This document shows, piece after piece, positions 61,157 to 64,000 of a stretch of 64,000 bases of DNA. Location of the stretch: contig NC_083604.1 of NCBI RefSeq assembly GCF_029168945.1, positions 36,265,686-36,329,685 on the forward strand, written 5' to 3'. Each line of letters opens with the position of its first letter. Position 1 is the first letter of the stretch. The position numbers and the translations under genes are program-made. This DNA comes from Cannabis sativa (Eukaryota; Streptophyta; Magnoliopsida; Rosales; Cannabaceae). The notes under the pieces were generated by a model. It was given only the letters and a program-made list of their open reading frames with translations, did not search any database and had not been told where the DNA came from.

Positions 61157-62916
61157 TATATAAAATTATTTATAAGATCTATTGACAATTGGACTATGAT
61201 TAAAATCAGATCATTGGATCTGTCAACAAGTTAATCATAGCAATTTCGATCAAATAAATAATAGGTTTGTTTTAATTTTTTTTTTGAACAAAAAATATAA
61301 ATAAATAAAGAAACATTGTTCATGTAACAAATGTGAAATAAGATATTAATATAATTAAATTATTATTCTTAAACTAACCAATTAAATTTTGAAAATCTAG
61401 GGTTGTTAAAACAAACCCTAAAAAATCTAAAAAAAAAAAGGAAACTAATTTTAAAAAATCTAGGTTTATTTGAATCAAAATAAATTAAATATCAAATAAG
61501 ATCAATGATTTGAAAGAAAGAATCTTCAATATCACTTTCAGATCTTATAATTTAATAAAATAAACCAATTTTAAAATAATAAATAAATAATAATTACCAT
61601 AATTATATGTCAAAATATCTCAAATTAAGCAATATTCAAATTTATCAATTTACAATTTTGAAGTAATAAATAATTGTAACATGATCCTGGTAAAATAATT
61701 CCAACAACACATCAATAAACAGAAGTAAGGTTTTGGTTCTATAAATTCATACACAAGTTCAGAAAATAACAAATAATCACATATGTTATAAAAATACTAA
61801 ATCTAACATAGTTTATTTTCTAAGGTTTCCAATAAACTGATACAGTGTCACGTTTAGGCGAGAGTCAAAGCATCATCCATTGAATAGAGTTTTCAATTCA
61901 TCTAAAATGACAATCATTCTAGCAACCTTTTATTCGATCAAGATTAGAATTCAGCGTTGTCCCGTTTAGGCGAGAGTCAAGGCAATTCTATCTGATGAGC
62001 TTCCACCATTGTCTCATACTCTTGTAAGTCTTATACAGTCGCCACCATTAGGGTGGTCAAAACTAATATAAAAAAACTTATGAGAATACTTATCTTTCGA
62101 GATTAAACGGTGCTAACTTGCTAATGAACGTTCCTCCATTAGGGAGGATTACTCACTAAAACAATAGCTATGTAAAACCAACAATGGAGATCGAATTTCT
62201 CTTAATTAAAGCTCATTATTTAAAATATGTATTTTATTTAATCATTTATATTCCATATCTCAATAATGAATCATTACAAATTAAAGTTAAAAAAAAAAAC
62301 TTTAATTAAATTTCAAAATAGAATAAATTTGAAAAATATCTTATTTAAGTTGTTTAGAGAAATCTAAAATATCCAACTTAAATATTCTTCAATCAATGAC
62401 TCAATTAAATATTAACAATTAAGTGGTAACCACTTAATTTAGAAGATATTCCATTTTAAGTTTTTCCATATTTAAAAAAAAAATACCAACTTAAAAAAAT
62501 ATCCAAAGAACCTTAATAACCAATTCCTAAAATTCCTCAACTTAATTACATAATAGGAAATTCAAAAGATATTCAAATCTAAGTTGATTTGTTAGAAATA
62601 ACAAATTTTCAACTTAAATAGGAATATTTAATGAAATTATGAAATTAATCTCCAGAAAGAATTTAGTTGGTTATAATTCTATATTTAATTAAATATAAGA
62701 AAATACATATAGTTTTCTTGAATATAATTCATCAAACTATGTTTTTCTTAAATTAATTTAAAAAAAATGAAATTAATTATGTTGCTAATCAATTTTATTA
62801 GGTAAAACTAATTTAATTAACCTAGCACAGTCATTCAAATCAGGCAAATGGGCCTTCACAATTGGGGTTGTTCATGTGAGGGGGGGATGGGTTCAGTATG
62901 TCGTACCCACTTCAAG
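61157..62916. mobile_element. Rearranged copia non-coding mosaic
   Basis: 61166-61660 matches Copia-2 at about 44497-44990. 61682-61706 is a 25-base plus-strand copia LTR end (CCTGGTAAAATAATTCCAACA). 61707-62910 matches Copia-3 from about 55380 to 57620 with deletions, including hairpins at 62041-62057 and 62132-62148 and motif pairs at 61854-61871 and 61957-61983. The blocks are out of the order found in complete elements. No coding frame. Confidence 0.7.
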
Positions 62917-64000
62917 TGTAACACCCTAACTACCTTAGGCGTATTACGTGATTTTTAAACGTACTGTGCAGCTCGTTGCTAATCAACGAGGTTTATGGAA
63001 AAACGTGATTAATTAAAATTTTGCTTTTTGATTAAACTTGTAAAACATATTATAAAAGACTCGGGATCCAGATTATAAAAATATTTACAAAAAGTTTCAC
63101 TGTTTAACTAATACATCAAAATAAGAGTCGTCTAACGACAGTTACAAAAATCTCAGCCTTGCTGTCCCGAGGATCGTACGCTCCAGGCCTAACCGCCCCG
63201 ACATGTACAATCTCATAAGCTCGCTCACGGTCCATCAGCTACAGCCTTGCCTTTACCTACACATGAACATAAACTGTGAGTCGACAGACTCAGTAAGAAA
63301 AGCATAATAATATCATACATAACACTAACTGCCGTGTCCAACACGATACTGAGTCCCGCTACTGCCATGTCCAACATGGTACTGAGCCACTACTGCCATG
63401 TCCAACATGGTACTGAGTTTTGAACGTTCAGGGGACGGTACTATTGACAAGTATCCTCCTGATCGGTCGAACCGGTCATACTCCGGCTGCTGGTCATACT
63501 CCAGCCTGTACCGACGGGATAGGTCAATAGCACTTTGAACCACCAACCAAGTGTCGGCTGATCGGTCGAGCCGGTCATACTCGGCCGTGGTCATACTCCA
63601 GCCTGTACAGACGTGACAGGGTTGGATGGTTCGAAGCCTAAATACATAACTAATGTAATCTAGCAGGCTTCCTACATGCACGCTAAACATGTAATCTACA
63701 TATGCATACTGTTATACTAATCTTACCTGGATTCCGATTTCAGGTGTGCCGGTCAACCCGACCGGGAACCGAAGCCGAGCGGCGGATTACTGGCTCCTAA
63801 ACCATAAAAATCACAATGCTATAAGTGACACGCTAAATCACTTTCCGGACTAAAACTTGGAACTAAAAGTTTCCCTATCGATAAAAAGCATGGCAATACC
63901 CACTAAAAACATAAAAACGAGGAAAACTAGGGTCCCGAATTTTCCCAACCGGTGAGACCGGTTGCCCAACCGGAATTCCGGTTCCGGAAAATTCGAACCC
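62917..64000 (-). repeat. Gypsy-B-family LTR, runs off the window
   Basis: Begins TGTAACACCCTAACTACC and follows the Gypsy-B LTR for at least 1,084 bases, including the palindromic repeats at 63331-63416. It is inserted in the conserved GTACCCACTTC segment of the copia mosaic. If it is an ordinary insertion, TCAAG (62912-62916) should recur at its far end. A 121-codon frame at 63325-63690 is LTR sequence. Orientation is inferred from Gypsy-B. Confidence 0.93.

Overview
The window is plant nuclear DNA, from a dicot-like genome with large LTR retrotransposons. It holds the 3' end of one cellular gene followed by about 60 kb of nested retrotransposons. The species cannot be fixed from the sequence; a rosid such as Cannabaceae is only a guess.

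Positions 1-1267 (+) carry the last five exons of a protein phosphatase 2A catalytic subunit, with clean GT-AG introns. After about 2 kb of AT-rich DNA containing a tRNA-derived SINE-like head (2987-3075) comes Gypsy-A (3325-15754, minus strand). This is a decayed Ty3/gypsy chromovirus of Tekay/Del type with ~2.05-kb LTRs, PBS, PPT and TSD TTGCT. Its gag is split by a Ty1/copia solo LTR (9209-12999), which is itself split by a second solo LTR of the same family (10075-11967, TSD GGAAC): three levels of nesting.

Positions 15760-18323 are older, mostly unrecognised DNA with two tandem repeats. A minus-strand copia LTR (18324-36859) is split by Gypsy-B (18760-35406), an unusual tandem chromovirus with three ~2.24-kb LTRs and two complete internal regions inside one ATCAT target duplication. 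Another LTR of this family enters at 62917 and runs off the window.

Positions 36860-62916 are stacked minus-strand copia DNA: Copia-2 (37881-47922), a chimeric fold-back LTR (48444-50393), and Copia-3 (50796-60958, TSD TAAAT). Copia-3 sits inside the GAG-pre-integrase domain of an older copia element. Copia-2 and Copia-3 share a decayed pol and a long AT-rich non-coding leader, which suggests a non-autonomous family mobilised in trans. That leader contains repeated small hairpins with an ATTAG loop and varying but paired stems, which is the best candidate here for an undescribed structured element.

Paralogous segments differ in patches, chiefly at CTG/CAG trinucleotides (CTG to ACG or CCG, CAG to CGG, single-base losses). 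This looks like a consensus or base-calling artefact over methylated CHG sites, so some frameshifts reported here may not be real. No gene in the window other than the phosphatase looks cellular, and no element appears able to encode a full intact polyprotein.
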